Assembly: GCA_041501225.1 (NCBI GenBank)
Contig: JBGQNR010000187.1
Span: 1-12,913, forward strand
Direction: 5' to 3'
Length of the DNA stretch: 12,913 bases
DNA from: JAFNAG01 sp041501225
GTDB taxonomy: Bacteria; Acidobacteriota; UBA6911
Position 1 is the stretch's first letter. The number at the start of each line of letters is the position of its first letter. The notes under the pieces were generated by a model. The model was not told where the DNA came from. It did no database searches and saw only the letters and a program-made list of their open reading frames with translations. The position numbers were made by a program, and so were the translations under genes. Shown here piece by piece: positions 1 to 6,886 of this stretch.

Positions 1-686
1 AGGTGCCGCAACCGCCGACAGTTCAGCTGGAGGATCACCACACCCTGAGAATGCGTCCTGAACTTCTGCTGGGTGCATCTACGGAATCTGTGACAGAGAC
101 GTTCCGTCCGGCGGAGGTGCGCATTCTGGGACAGATTCAGGAGAGCTACATTATCGCCTGCAATCGCGACGGGCTGCTGATTGTAGATCAGCACGTGGCA
201 CACGAACGCATACTCTATGAAAAGATCGCGCTGGCCATGAGCCGCGACGTGGTTGAAGTCCAGGGACTGCTGGTGCCGGTCACGATTGAACTGGCGCCTC
301 ATCAAACCGCCCTTTTGGAACGCGTGCTCCCCGAACTGAATCGGAACGGGTTCCAGGTCGAACATTTCGGTGGCAACACGGTAGTGGTGCGCGCCGTGCC
401 TGCCGTTGCAGGCGAGGTCGACTGCCACAAGCTGCTGGCTGAGATCCTCGAGGGACTTGAAGTCGAAGAGCGCACTTTGGATGTGGAACGCATCCGGAAC
501 CGCATGGCTGTGAGCATGGCATGTCGGGCGGCGATCAAAGTGCACATGCCGCTGACCATGGAAAAAATGCAATGGCTCCTGGACGAACTGGGGAAGACCC
601 GGATACCTACAAACTGCCCTCACGGCAGGCCAATCCTGATGCGTTTCAGCTTATACGAGATCGAGCGCAATTTCGGCCGCGCCTGA
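1..686 (+). CDS. mutL: DNA mismatch repair protein MutL, C-terminal part (5' end off-window)
   Basis: MutL couples mismatch recognition by MutS to strand nicking and removal. Only the last 227 or so codons are present. The frame is open to the left edge, so the GTG at position 3 is internal, and the N-terminal GHKL ATPase domain lies outside. The visible part is the dimerisation/endonuclease domain. It has DQHVAHERILYE (residues 62-73 counted from position 3), matching the DQHA(X)2E(X)4E metal-binding nuclease motif with one A-to-V change, then ACRAAIK (173-179), CPHGRP (205-210) and a terminal IERNFGRA. These are the family's conserved C-terminal motifs, so this should be a nicking-competent MutL of the type found in species lacking MutH. 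That last step is inference from the family. The first ~35 visible residues look like the variable linker. The gene ends in TGA and converges on accA across a repeat-rich gap. Confidence 0.95.
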   Translation, partial: VPQPPTVQLEDHHTLRMRPELLLGASTESVTETFRPAEVRILGQIQESYIIACNRDGLLIVDQHVAHERILYEKIALAMSRDVVEVQGLLVPVTIELAPHQTALLERVLPELNRNGFQVEHFGGNTVVVRAVPAVAGEVDCHKLLAEILEGLEVEERTLDVERIRNRMAVSMACRAAIKVHMPLTMEKMQWLLDELGKTRIPTNCPHGRPILMRFSLYEIERNFGRA

Positions 687-734
687 CCGCCGCGAAACCG
701 CTCGGAAATGCGCCGATTTCAACGCCCAAGGGAA

Positions 735-1034
735 GGCACGGCGTTAGCCCAGGGCGCAAGCCCATAAGCATAAACATAGAGCCTTTTTGAATGCTTATAT
801 GGAGTAGGATCAATGAGCAGGCCGTGCGCCGGAGGCGCACACAGACAGTAGCCTGCGGCAAGCCGCTCAGCGGCGCCGCCCCCGGTTAACAGTTCGATGT
901 GCAAGAGCCCTGAAGGGGCGAAAGACAAGATCAAAATCGTGTTCGCCCCTGCCGGGGCTCTATCATTTTCCACTATCCTACCCCGGGCTGCGCTGCGCTT
1001 GCCCGGGGCTACTATCTATGGCCGCTCCGGGGCC
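735..1034. repeat. Cluster of short GC-rich palindromes (REP-like) in the mutL-accA gap
   Basis: Several inverted repeats lie within 300 bp that has no convincing gene. GGGC-GCAA-GCCC is at 752-763. GTGCGCC-GGA-GGCGCAC is at 824-840. GCGGC-AA-GCCGC overlaps GCCGCT-C-AGCGGC at 855-874. A large hairpin has arms 905-922 (GAGCCCTGAAGGGGCGAA) and 942-960, pairing 6 + 9 bp around a small internal loop. CCCCGGGC at 981-988 pairs with GCCCGGGG at 1001-1008. GGCC at 1020-1023 matches GGCC at 1031-1034. From memory, such motifs occur as dispersed palindromic repeats in genomes of soil bacteria such as Acidobacteriota and Verrucomicrobiota, where short ORFs across them are often mis-called as genes. Copy number elsewhere cannot be judged from this window. 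Confidence 0.7.
764..798. repeat. 8-bp perfect inverted repeat with 19-nt loop
   Basis: ATAAGCAT (764-771) and ATGCTTAT (791-798) are perfect inverted copies separated by 19 nt. A flanking CC on the left and GG on the right would extend the match if the AT at 799-800 is bulged. It is the one AT-rich palindrome in an otherwise GC-rich palindrome cluster, about 78 nt after the mutL stop. It could be a hairpin in the mutL 3' UTR or the edge of a repeat unit. The right arm is not followed by a T-run, so it is not a standard terminator. Confidence 0.5.
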
Positions 1035-1112
1035 TTGCCTTTTTCGCCCTTCGTGGTCTATCCGCATCCCGTTTTCGGCTGGCGCTCGATTCTGCAGAAC
1101 TTCGTCAAGTCT

Positions 1113-1137
1113 CACCGCCAGAGGCGGTGGTTTTCCT
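1113..1137 (+). terminator. Intrinsic terminator candidate, plus strand
   Basis: CACCGCC (1113-1119), a 3-nt loop AGA and GGCGGTG (1123-1129) form a perfect 7-bp GC-rich stem followed by GTTTTCCTT. The T-rich side lies on the plus strand, so it would stop transcripts arriving from mutL and protect convergent accA. The minus-strand reading has no T-run after the stem, so it is not a good accA terminator. The U-tract is short and interrupted by CC, which lowers certainty. Confidence 0.6.
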
Positions 1138-1208
1138 TATAGGAATTAACGTCCACGTGCAGAGGCGCATAAGGTGCAGCAGCATTGCGTAGCACGATGC
1201 AGATACCT

Positions 1209-2090
1209 TCAGCAGACCTCGACGGCTCCCATTCTGCGGAACTTCTGGTAGCGCTGCTCGCAGAGCTCGGATGCTGTCATTTTCAGCAGGGAATCGAGGA
1301 CCGGCTTAAGTTTGACGTCCAGTGCCTCAGCGGCCGCATCATAATTGGTATGTGCCCCGCCAGGGGGTTCGGGGATGATCTCATCGATGAAGCCGAAGGA
1401 TAAGAGGTCTTGCGCCGTAAGTTTCAATGCCTCTGCCGCTGCAGCGACATGCTCCTGATCCTTCCAGAGAATTGCGGAACATCCTTCGGGTGAGATGACG
1501 GTGTAAATGGCATTCTCCATCATCACAATATAGTTTCCGACGGCAATTCCCAGCGCGCCGCCGCTGCCTCCCTCGCCGATGACGCAAACAAGGATGGGCA
1601 CGCGAAGCCTGGCCATCTCACGCAGGTTGTAGGCGATGGCTTCAGCTTGACCACGCTCCTCGGCGCCGATGCTGGGATAGGCGCCGGGAGTGTCTACAAA
1701 AGTGATGATCGGACGTGAGAACTTTTCCGCGAGCTTCATGGCCCGCATCGCTTTGCGATATCCCTCAGGCTGAGCGCAGCCGAAGTTACGAAACTGCCGC
1801 TGTTTCAGATCGCGCCCCTTCTGCTGCCCCACAAGCATGACGGGGGAGCCGTGATAGCGGGCCATGCCGGCGATGATGGTGGCGTCGTCCGCAAAGCGCC
1901 TGTCCCCATGAATCTCTGAGAACCCTTCGAATAGGCGCTCAACATAATCCAGGGTATAGGGGCGCATCTCGTGGCGCGCCAGGAGCGTGCGCTGCCAAGC
2001 CCCTTCAATCTCGGACTTCTCCTTTCGCAAGCGCTCAACTTCTGCGCGCAGCTCGTCGATTTCCGCTTGATACGATTTCTCTTCGTCCAT
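1209..2090 (-). CDS. accA: Acetyl-CoA carboxylase, carboxyltransferase subunit alpha
   Basis: AccA and AccD form the carboxyltransferase that moves the carboxyl group from carboxybiotin on AccB to acetyl-CoA, giving malonyl-CoA for fatty-acid synthesis in the cytosol. The protein of 293 aa opens with a charged, probably helical segment (about residues 1-40), then the crotonase-like carboxyltransferase fold: HGDRRFADD, DTPGAYPSIGAEERGQ (from 133), GEGGSGGALG (172-181, oxyanion-hole glycines) and SPEGCSAILWKD (200-211). Length is a little under the ~315-320 aa of enterobacterial AccA. I chose the ATG at 2090 because GGGAAAGG (2103-2096) sits 5 nt upstream. The reading frame extends to a possible start at 2147, but that would overlap dnaE and add residues without family resemblance. 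It follows dnaE by 23 nt and is probably co-transcribed with it. accB, accC and accD are not in the window. Confidence 0.95.
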   Translation of the reverse strand: MDEEKSYQAEIDELRAEVERLRKEKSEIEGAWQRTLLARHEMRPYTLDYVERLFEGFSEIHGDRRFADDATIIAGMARYHGSPVMLVGQQKGRDLKQRQFRNFGCAQPEGYRKAMRAMKLAEKFSRPIITFVDTPGAYPSIGAEERGQAEAIAYNLREMARLRVPILVCVIGEGGSGGALGIAVGNYIVMMENAIYTVISPEGCSAILWKDQEHVAAAAEALKLTAQDLLSFGFIDEIIPEPPGGAHTNYDAAAEALDVKLKPVLDSLLKMTASELCEQRYQKFRRMGAVEVC

Positions 2091-2113
2091 CCGAACCTTT
2101 CCCGTGGCGGCAG

Positions 2114-5100
2114 CTAACTCAACACTTGCACTGACCCGGCGCCGCAAATATCCTCGATGCGCCGGATCAATTCAGGGCTCGACTTTACTTTTACAAAATC
2201 AGCAGACTGAATGGTAACACGGAATTCGCCGGGATGGTACAGCTCTACCACCACGCCTGTCTCGCCGCGGTTCTGCTCGAGCAGGCGATAGAGCTCGCTT
2301 CCCGCGTCCGGGCTCAAACGGGAGACGTCGGCACGGACGCAGAGCGTTTTGGCATTGCGCTCCGAGATGCCGTCCAGCAGCTCGATTTCGGAGCAGATGA
2401 TCTTGGCTGCATTTTCATCAACTTCAAAGCGGCCATTGACCAGCACAGGCGTATCGCCTTCCAGATACGAAGCATATTTGGCGTAGGTGCTGGGAAAGGC
2501 GACCGCTTCCACGGCGCCGGTCAGATCCTCCAACGTAAAAACGGCCATCAGGTCGCCCTTTTTGGTACGCCGGGAACGAAATTCCGTGACGATGCCCGCC
2601 ACCTTACATTCCGCGCCGACGCCTTCACCGATGAGTTCGGCAACGCTCTTCTTGGAGAAGCGGGCCAGTTCCGTTCCGAAGCGATCCAGCGGATGTCCGG
2701 AAACATAGTAGCCCAGCGTTTCTTTCTCGAATGCCAGCAACTGCTCCGAAGACCATTCCGGCATGGTGGGGGGCTCCGGCTCCGGTAACGACGCCGGACC
2801 AAGCATGCTGCTGAACAGGCCTTTCTGGCCGCTGTTGCGATCGCGCTGCGTCTTCTGGCCCTGCTCAATCGCCGCGTCAGCAAGCGCCATCCGCTGAGAG
2901 CGCTTCCAGCCGAGTGAGTCAAGCGCGCCGCTTTTGATCAGGCTTTCGAGCACGCGCTTGTTGACGGCCCGGGAATCCACGGCTTCGCAGAATTGAAACA
3001 GGCTGCGAAAAGGCCCATTCGCCTTGCGGTGCTCGAGGATGGATTGAATCGCGCCTTCACCGACATTGCGAATCGCAAGCATGCCGAATCTGATTTTGTC
3101 CCCCAAAGGATGAAAGTGTAGCTGGCTCTCGTTGACATCGGGCGGCAGGACCAGGATTCCCATATCCTTGCACTCGGCAATGTACATCACGATCTTGTCC
3201 GTGTTGCCGACTTCACTCGACAGCAGCGCCGCCATGAACTGCACAGGGAAGTGAACCTTCAGGTATGCTGTGTGGTAAGCCAGCAAAGCATATGCCGTTG
3301 CGTGCGATTTATTAAACCCGTATTTGGCGAACTGTTCCATGAGGTCGAAAACCTGAATGGCGATCTTGTCCGGAATCTTGTTCGCCCTGGCGCCGGAAAG
3401 AAACTTGTCCCGCATGGAAATCATGACCGACGCAAGCTTCTTTCCCATGGCTTTGCGCAGGAGGTCGGCTTCTCCGAGCGAGAGCCCACCCATCTTGCTG
3501 GCAATCTGCATCACCTGTTCCTGGTAAACGATGACGCCGTAGGTTTCCTTGAGGATCTCCTCGAGGACTGGGTGCAGGTATTGGACATGGACCAGGCCGT
3601 GCTTCCTGCGGATGAAATCGGGGATCATATCCATGGGCCCGGGGCGGTATAGCGCATTCAAAGCGATCAGGTCCTCGAAACGCGCCGGCTTCAGGCGCCG
3701 CAGCTCCGCCTTCATCCCGCCACTTTCAAACTGGAAAATGCCGTTGGTCTTGCCCTCGGAAAAGAGAGCATAGACCTCAGGGTCGCCCAGTGGAATAGCC
3801 GATAGATCAACCTCCATCCCAGTCTGTTCACGTATGTGCTTGACGGCATGATCGAGGACGGTCAGGGTCGTTAGGGCAAGAAAATCCATCTTGAGCAGAC
3901 CGATCGCCTCGAGATCCTTCATGCTGTATTGGGTTGTGAGTTCATCCTTGTTGGATTTGGCCAGCGGGATAAGTTCTATCAGCGGCTTGGGAGCGATCAC
4001 TACGCCAGCGGCATGGGTGGATGCATGGCGCGACAACCCCTCCAGGCGTTTGGCGATTGCGATCAGGTTCGCGATCTGAGGCTTCTTCATCTCCTCGCGC
4101 AGGCGAGGTTCCTGCTCGAGAGCCTTGTCGATTGTGGCATTGAGCTCATTAGGGATGAGCTTGGCGATCCGGTCCACCTCCGCATAGGGGATATCCAGGC
4201 TGCGTCCCACATCGCGGATGACCCCCTTCGCCGCCATGGTTCCGAAAGTGATGATCTGGCAGACGCTGTTACGGCCATATTTGTCGGCGACGTAATCGAT
4301 AACCTCCGCGCGCCGGTTCATGCAAAAATCCATGTCGATATCCGGCGGCGCAATCCGTTCCGGATTCAGGAAACGCTCGAAGAAGAGATCGTACTGCAGA
4401 GGATCGATATCCGTGATGCGCAGGCTGTAGGCCACCAGGCTGCCGACGACCGAGCCGCGTCCCGGTCCGACAGGTATGCCTCGATCCCGGGCATACTTGA
4501 TCAGATCCCACACAATGAGGAAGTAACTCGAGAACTTCATCTTCTCGATCATCGCGATCTCGAAGGCGAGGCGATCCTCATATGACGGCAGCGGGTTTTT
4601 GAGCGCTCCCTCCTGGGCCAGCTTTTCGAGCTGGATCCGGCGCCCGGCAAAACCCTCGCGCACCACCTTCTCAAAATAAGAATCGAGCGTGCTTCCCGCC
4701 GGCACGTTAAAGGGAGGCAAATGGAACGCCGACATGTTGAGTTCGATATTGCAGCGCTCGGCAATTCGCAGGGTATTGGTCAGAGCCTCGGGCACGTCCT
4801 TCCAAAGCTGGTGCATTTCGGCTCCGGACTTAAAGTAGTACTGATCGCTGGTATAACGGATGCGATCGGTTTCCTGGACCGTCTTTCCGGTGCCGATGCA
4901 GAGCAGCACGTCATGCGCGACGGAGTCTTCCTTGAGCAGGTAGTGGGTGTCGTTGGTGCACACCAGCGGGATGCCGGTCTTTTTGGCTATCTCCAGGATC
5001 ATGGGATTGATGCGTTGCTGCGCAGGCAGCCCATGATCCTGAAGTTCAAGGTAGAAGTTCCCCTGCCCGAAAATATCCTGCAACGTTCCGGCTTCGGCGA

Positions 5101-5572
5101 CCGCAGCGCCCTGCTGATCGATGACGAGGCATTGCGCTACCGCCCCTTTCAGGCATGCGGACAATGCGATCAGTCCCTTGCTGTGCGTGGCAAGCAGTTC
5201 CCGGTCAACGCGGGGCCGATAATAGAAGCCTTCCAGGTAACCTAACGAAACGAGTTTACTTAAGTTGTAATAGCCGGTTTCGTTTTCGGCGAGCAGGATC
5301 AGGTGATTCGCCTGATCGCTGCCGCCGGCCTTCTTGTGACGGCTTTCCTTTGCGACATAGATCTCGCAGCCGATAATCGGCTTGAGCCCTTTCTTGCGGC
5401 AGGCCGAATAAAACTGGATCGCACCAAAGAGGTTTCCATGGTCTGTCAACCCCAGGGCAGGCATCTGCATGTTCAGTGCTGTCTCTACCAACTGATCCAG
5501 CTTCGAGGCGCCGTCCAGAAGACTGTAATCGGAATGATTATGCAGGTGCACAAAAGGGGCTGATTCCGACAC
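2114..5572 (-). CDS. dnaE: DNA polymerase III subunit alpha (DnaE1 type)
   Basis: This is the replicative polymerase catalytic subunit, 1152 aa, the usual length for DnaE. The N-terminal PHP domain (about 1-280) begins HLHNHSDYSLLDGA and keeps a full candidate metal-ligand set: H11, H13, D20, H45, E70, H90, C140, D208, H210. The palm carries PDIDMDF (410-416; D411 and D413) and KMDFLALTTLTVLD (D563), the three catalytic aspartates. VYQEQVMQIASKMGGLSLGEA is the well-conserved fingers segment. QKGLF (916-920) fits the internal beta-clamp-binding motif. An OB fold (CKVAGIVTEFRSRRTKKGDL, from ~988) and a C-terminal domain follow. The start is GTG at 5572, with GGGAGT (5583-5578) 5 nt upstream. 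accA lies 23 nt downstream, the same gene order as in many proteobacteria. The gene diverges from the Bat operon. Confidence 0.97.
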   Translation of the reverse strand: MSESAPFVHLHNHSDYSLLDGASKLDQLVETALNMQMPALGLTDHGNLFGAIQFYSACRKKGLKPIIGCEIYVAKESRHKKAGGSDQANHLILLAENETGYYNLSKLVSLGYLEGFYYRPRVDRELLATHSKGLIALSACLKGAVAQCLVIDQQGAAVAEAGTLQDIFGQGNFYLELQDHGLPAQQRINPMILEIAKKTGIPLVCTNDTHYLLKEDSVAHDVLLCIGTGKTVQETDRIRYTSDQYYFKSGAEMHQLWKDVPEALTNTLRIAERCNIELNMSAFHLPPFNVPAGSTLDSYFEKVVREGFAGRRIQLEKLAQEGALKNPLPSYEDRLAFEIAMIEKMKFSSYFLIVWDLIKYARDRGIPVGPGRGSVVGSLVAYSLRITDIDPLQYDLFFERFLNPERIAPPDIDMDFCMNRRAEVIDYVADKYGRNSVCQIITFGTMAAKGVIRDVGRSLDIPYAEVDRIAKLIPNELNATIDKALEQEPRLREEMKKPQIANLIAIAKRLEGLSRHASTHAAGVVIAPKPLIELIPLAKSNKDELTTQYSMKDLEAIGLLKMDFLALTTLTVLDHAVKHIREQTGMEVDLSAIPLGDPEVYALFSEGKTNGIFQFESGGMKAELRRLKPARFEDLIALNALYRPGPMDMIPDFIRRKHGLVHVQYLHPVLEEILKETYGVIVYQEQVMQIASKMGGLSLGEADLLRKAMGKKLASVMISMRDKFLSGARANKIPDKIAIQVFDLMEQFAKYGFNKSHATAYALLAYHTAYLKVHFPVQFMAALLSSEVGNTDKIVMYIAECKDMGILVLPPDVNESQLHFHPLGDKIRFGMLAIRNVGEGAIQSILEHRKANGPFRSLFQFCEAVDSRAVNKRVLESLIKSGALDSLGWKRSQRMALADAAIEQGQKTQRDRNSGQKGLFSSMLGPASLPEPEPPTMPEWSSEQLLAFEKETLGYYVSGHPLDRFGTELARFSKKSVAELIGEGVGAECKVAGIVTEFRSRRTKKGDLMAVFTLEDLTGAVEAVAFPSTYAKYASYLEGDTPVLVNGRFEVDENAAKIICSEIELLDGISERNAKTLCVRADVSRLSPDAGSELYRLLEQNRGETGVVVELYHPGEFRVTIQSADFVKVKSSPELIRRIEDICGAGSVQVLS

Positions 5573-5577
5573 TACTT

Positions 5578-5583
5578 ACTCCC
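5578..5583 (-). promoter_or_regulatory. Ribosome binding site of dnaE (GTG start)
   Basis: On the minus strand GGGAGT is followed by AAGTA and then the GTG that opens the DnaE frame. No ATG near this point gives a better N-terminus, and the PHP domain starts at residue 7, so this site fixes the start. Confidence 0.65.
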
Positions 5584-5754
5584 ATTCGCTGGCTGCCGGT
5601 GGCTGAAAGGGGACCATCAGAGAACGCCCACCGAACCCTCGCATACAGCGCGCGGTTGGCCTGGCATCCTGCAAATCGAGTTCCCGGAAAAAGGTGCTTT
5701 GGCGGTTAATGATAATCTCCCGGGTTTTATTTGATAGTCTCCTGCGGCAGCCAT

Positions 5755-5783
5755 ACAATAACTCAGCATCTCTCAATTTGCAA
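5755..5783 (-). promoter_or_regulatory. Sigma70-like promoter candidate for dnaE-accA
   Basis: Reading the minus strand, TTGCAA (5783-5778), a 17-nt spacer and TATTGT (5760-5755) match a sigma70 promoter with ideal spacing. Transcription would begin near 5748, leaving a leader of roughly 175 nt before the GTG at 5572. The rest of the 5573-5877 gap holds no convincing gene. A TATGAT at 5825-5830 on the plus strand could be the -10 of the Bat operon, but I see no good -35 for it. Confidence 0.45.
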
Positions 5784-5861
5784 TGGACGAAGCTATGACT
5801 GAAATTCGACGTCAAGCCGGTTTTTATGATCCTCCATTTTCGGGGTCTGATGCATGCAATC

Positions 5862-5866
5862 GGAGG
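5862..5866 (+). promoter_or_regulatory. Ribosome binding site deciding the BatA-like start
   Basis: GGAGG lies 11 nt before the ATG at 5878 and falls inside the longer alternative frame that begins at the ATG at 5854. The 5878 start gives the family-like opening MPEVGFSHPWLLLL, whereas the earlier ATG has no good upstream Shine-Dalgarno sequence. Confidence 0.6.
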
Positions 5867-5877
5867 TCGAATTTCTG

Positions 5878-6879
5878 ATGCCGGAAGTAGGTTTCTCACA
5901 TCCGTGGTTGCTCTTGCTGGGGCTGCTGCCGGCGATCATGCCCGTCCTGCGGCGCCTGCCGAGATTTCGCGGGCGTGGTCAGGTATCCTTGCCGACTTAT
6001 GATTGGATGCCGGCATTCGCCTTCAGTTCCTCCTACACGAAGCGGGTGGCAGGATTGCTGCGCATGATCGCGCTCTTATGCCTCGTTCTGGTTGCGGCCG
6101 GGATACGCTTCGACGCATCTATCCCGACGGCAGTGGAACAGCCGGAGGCGCTGGTTATTGTGCTCGATGTATCCAGCTCCATGACTGCCGAGGATTTTGC
6201 CCCGGTAAACCGCTTGGAGGTCGCAAAAAAGCTGCTGAGCGAATTCGCCTCCTCGAATTTCAATGCCGACCTGGGATTGATCCTGCTGGCGGCTTCGCCC
6301 CGCCTTCTGGTTCCTGTGACCGGGGAGAGCCGTGCCTTGCCTGAAGCGCTGAAGGCTGTGCGGCCGGCGGCCTTTGGCGAAGATGGAACCGCGATCGGCA
6401 GCGGAATCGCTAGCGCCGTGAACCGGCTCAGGCAAGGACCGTGGATCAAACGCCGCATTCTTCTGGTAACAGACGGGGTCAACAACCGTGGATCTCTGGC
6501 CCCTACGGATGCCGCCCGCCTTGCCGCGGGCATGGATATCAGGATTGACACGGTCGGGATAGGAACGGATTCGGTTTCCCGCTACTGGGTGCCATCCGCT
6601 CAGGGTGCGCCTAGCGAGGTCAAGGCTCGGATTCAGATTGACGACAAAGCGCTCGAGGAGGTGTCTCGGATCGCGGGGGGCAGCTACCAAAGGGTAACCA
6701 ATCCTGATGAGCTTGATCGAGCTCTCAAATCACTGCAGATCGGGAGTCCAAAGGCTCTTGCGGCAGTTTCGGTCCGCTATGATTATTCCTGGATGCAGCT
6801 CTTGGCCGCAGCGTCGATTCTGTTGATCTGCATTGAGTTTGTGCTGAAGCGACTCGTCTCTCCCGAGTTGCCGGGCTGA
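5878..6879 (+). CDS. batA: BatA-like VWA-domain membrane protein
   Basis: This 333-aa protein has the layout of BatA proteins, named from the Bacteroides aerotolerance operon. Two N-terminal membrane segments (about 10-25 and 58-74) are followed by a von Willebrand A domain (about 90-285) outside the membrane and a C-terminal membrane segment (306-325). The MIDAS metal site is complete: DVSSS (D97, S99, S101), the threonine of GEDGTAIGSG (T171) and TDG (D199). It should therefore bind a divalent cation and contact a partner. The precise role of Bat proteins is not settled; links to oxidative-stress and envelope maintenance are reported. It is first in a three-gene operon, with the next ORF starting 7 nt after its stop. 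No moxR or DUF58 gene, the common partners, is adjacent here. The frame could start at 5854, but the ribosome site favours 5878. Confidence 0.82.
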   Translation: MPEVGFSHPWLLLLGLLPAIMPVLRRLPRFRGRGQVSLPTYDWMPAFAFSSSYTKRVAGLLRMIALLCLVLVAAGIRFDASIPTAVEQPEALVIVLDVSSSMTAEDFAPVNRLEVAKKLLSEFASSNFNADLGLILLAASPRLLVPVTGESRALPEALKAVRPAAFGEDGTAIGSGIASAVNRLRQGPWIKRRILLVTDGVNNRGSLAPTDAARLAAGMDIRIDTVGIGTDSVSRYWVPSAQGAPSEVKARIQIDDKALEEVSRIAGGSYQRVTNPDELDRALKSLQIGSPKALAAVSVRYDYSWMQLLAAASILLICIEFVLKRLVSPELPG

Positions 6880-6886
6880 GGGATAC

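Noticed and set aside
521..790. An 89-codon plus-strand frame overlapping the end of mutL
   Set aside because: It begins inside the conserved MutL C-terminal motifs in another frame and has no supporting ribosome site.
735..1034. Possible CRISPR array or tRNA in the repeat-rich gap
   Set aside because: The repeats are palindromes of different sequence and irregular spacing, not direct repeats with uniform spacers, and no cloverleaf with a TTCGA-type T-arm could be assembled.
897..1142. An 81-codon plus-strand frame in the mutL-accA gap
   Set aside because: It is built almost entirely of the palindromic repeats and runs through the terminator hairpin. Such frames are a known source of false hypothetical proteins.
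1131..1146. TTCCT-TAT-AGGAA small palindrome after the terminator candidate
   Set aside because: Five-base arms are short enough to arise by chance, and no function is suggested by position.
2234..2788. A 184-codon plus-strand frame opposite the dnaE C-terminus
   Set aside because: It is an antisense shadow of a well-conserved gene. Long antisense frames are expected in GC-rich coding sequence, and no domain is recognisable.
3929..4585. A 218-codon plus-strand frame opposite the dnaE palm region
   Set aside because: It lies exactly antisense to the catalytic core of DnaE, with composition that mirrors its codons and no recognisable motif.
5576..5899. A 107-codon minus-strand frame filling the dnaE upstream gap and ending 3 nt before the dnaE start
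   Set aside because: It overlaps the start of the BatA-like gene and the likely dnaE promoter, has no good ribosome site, and its product is rich in arginine and shows no domain. Its end coincides with the dnaE Shine-Dalgarno sequence by chance.
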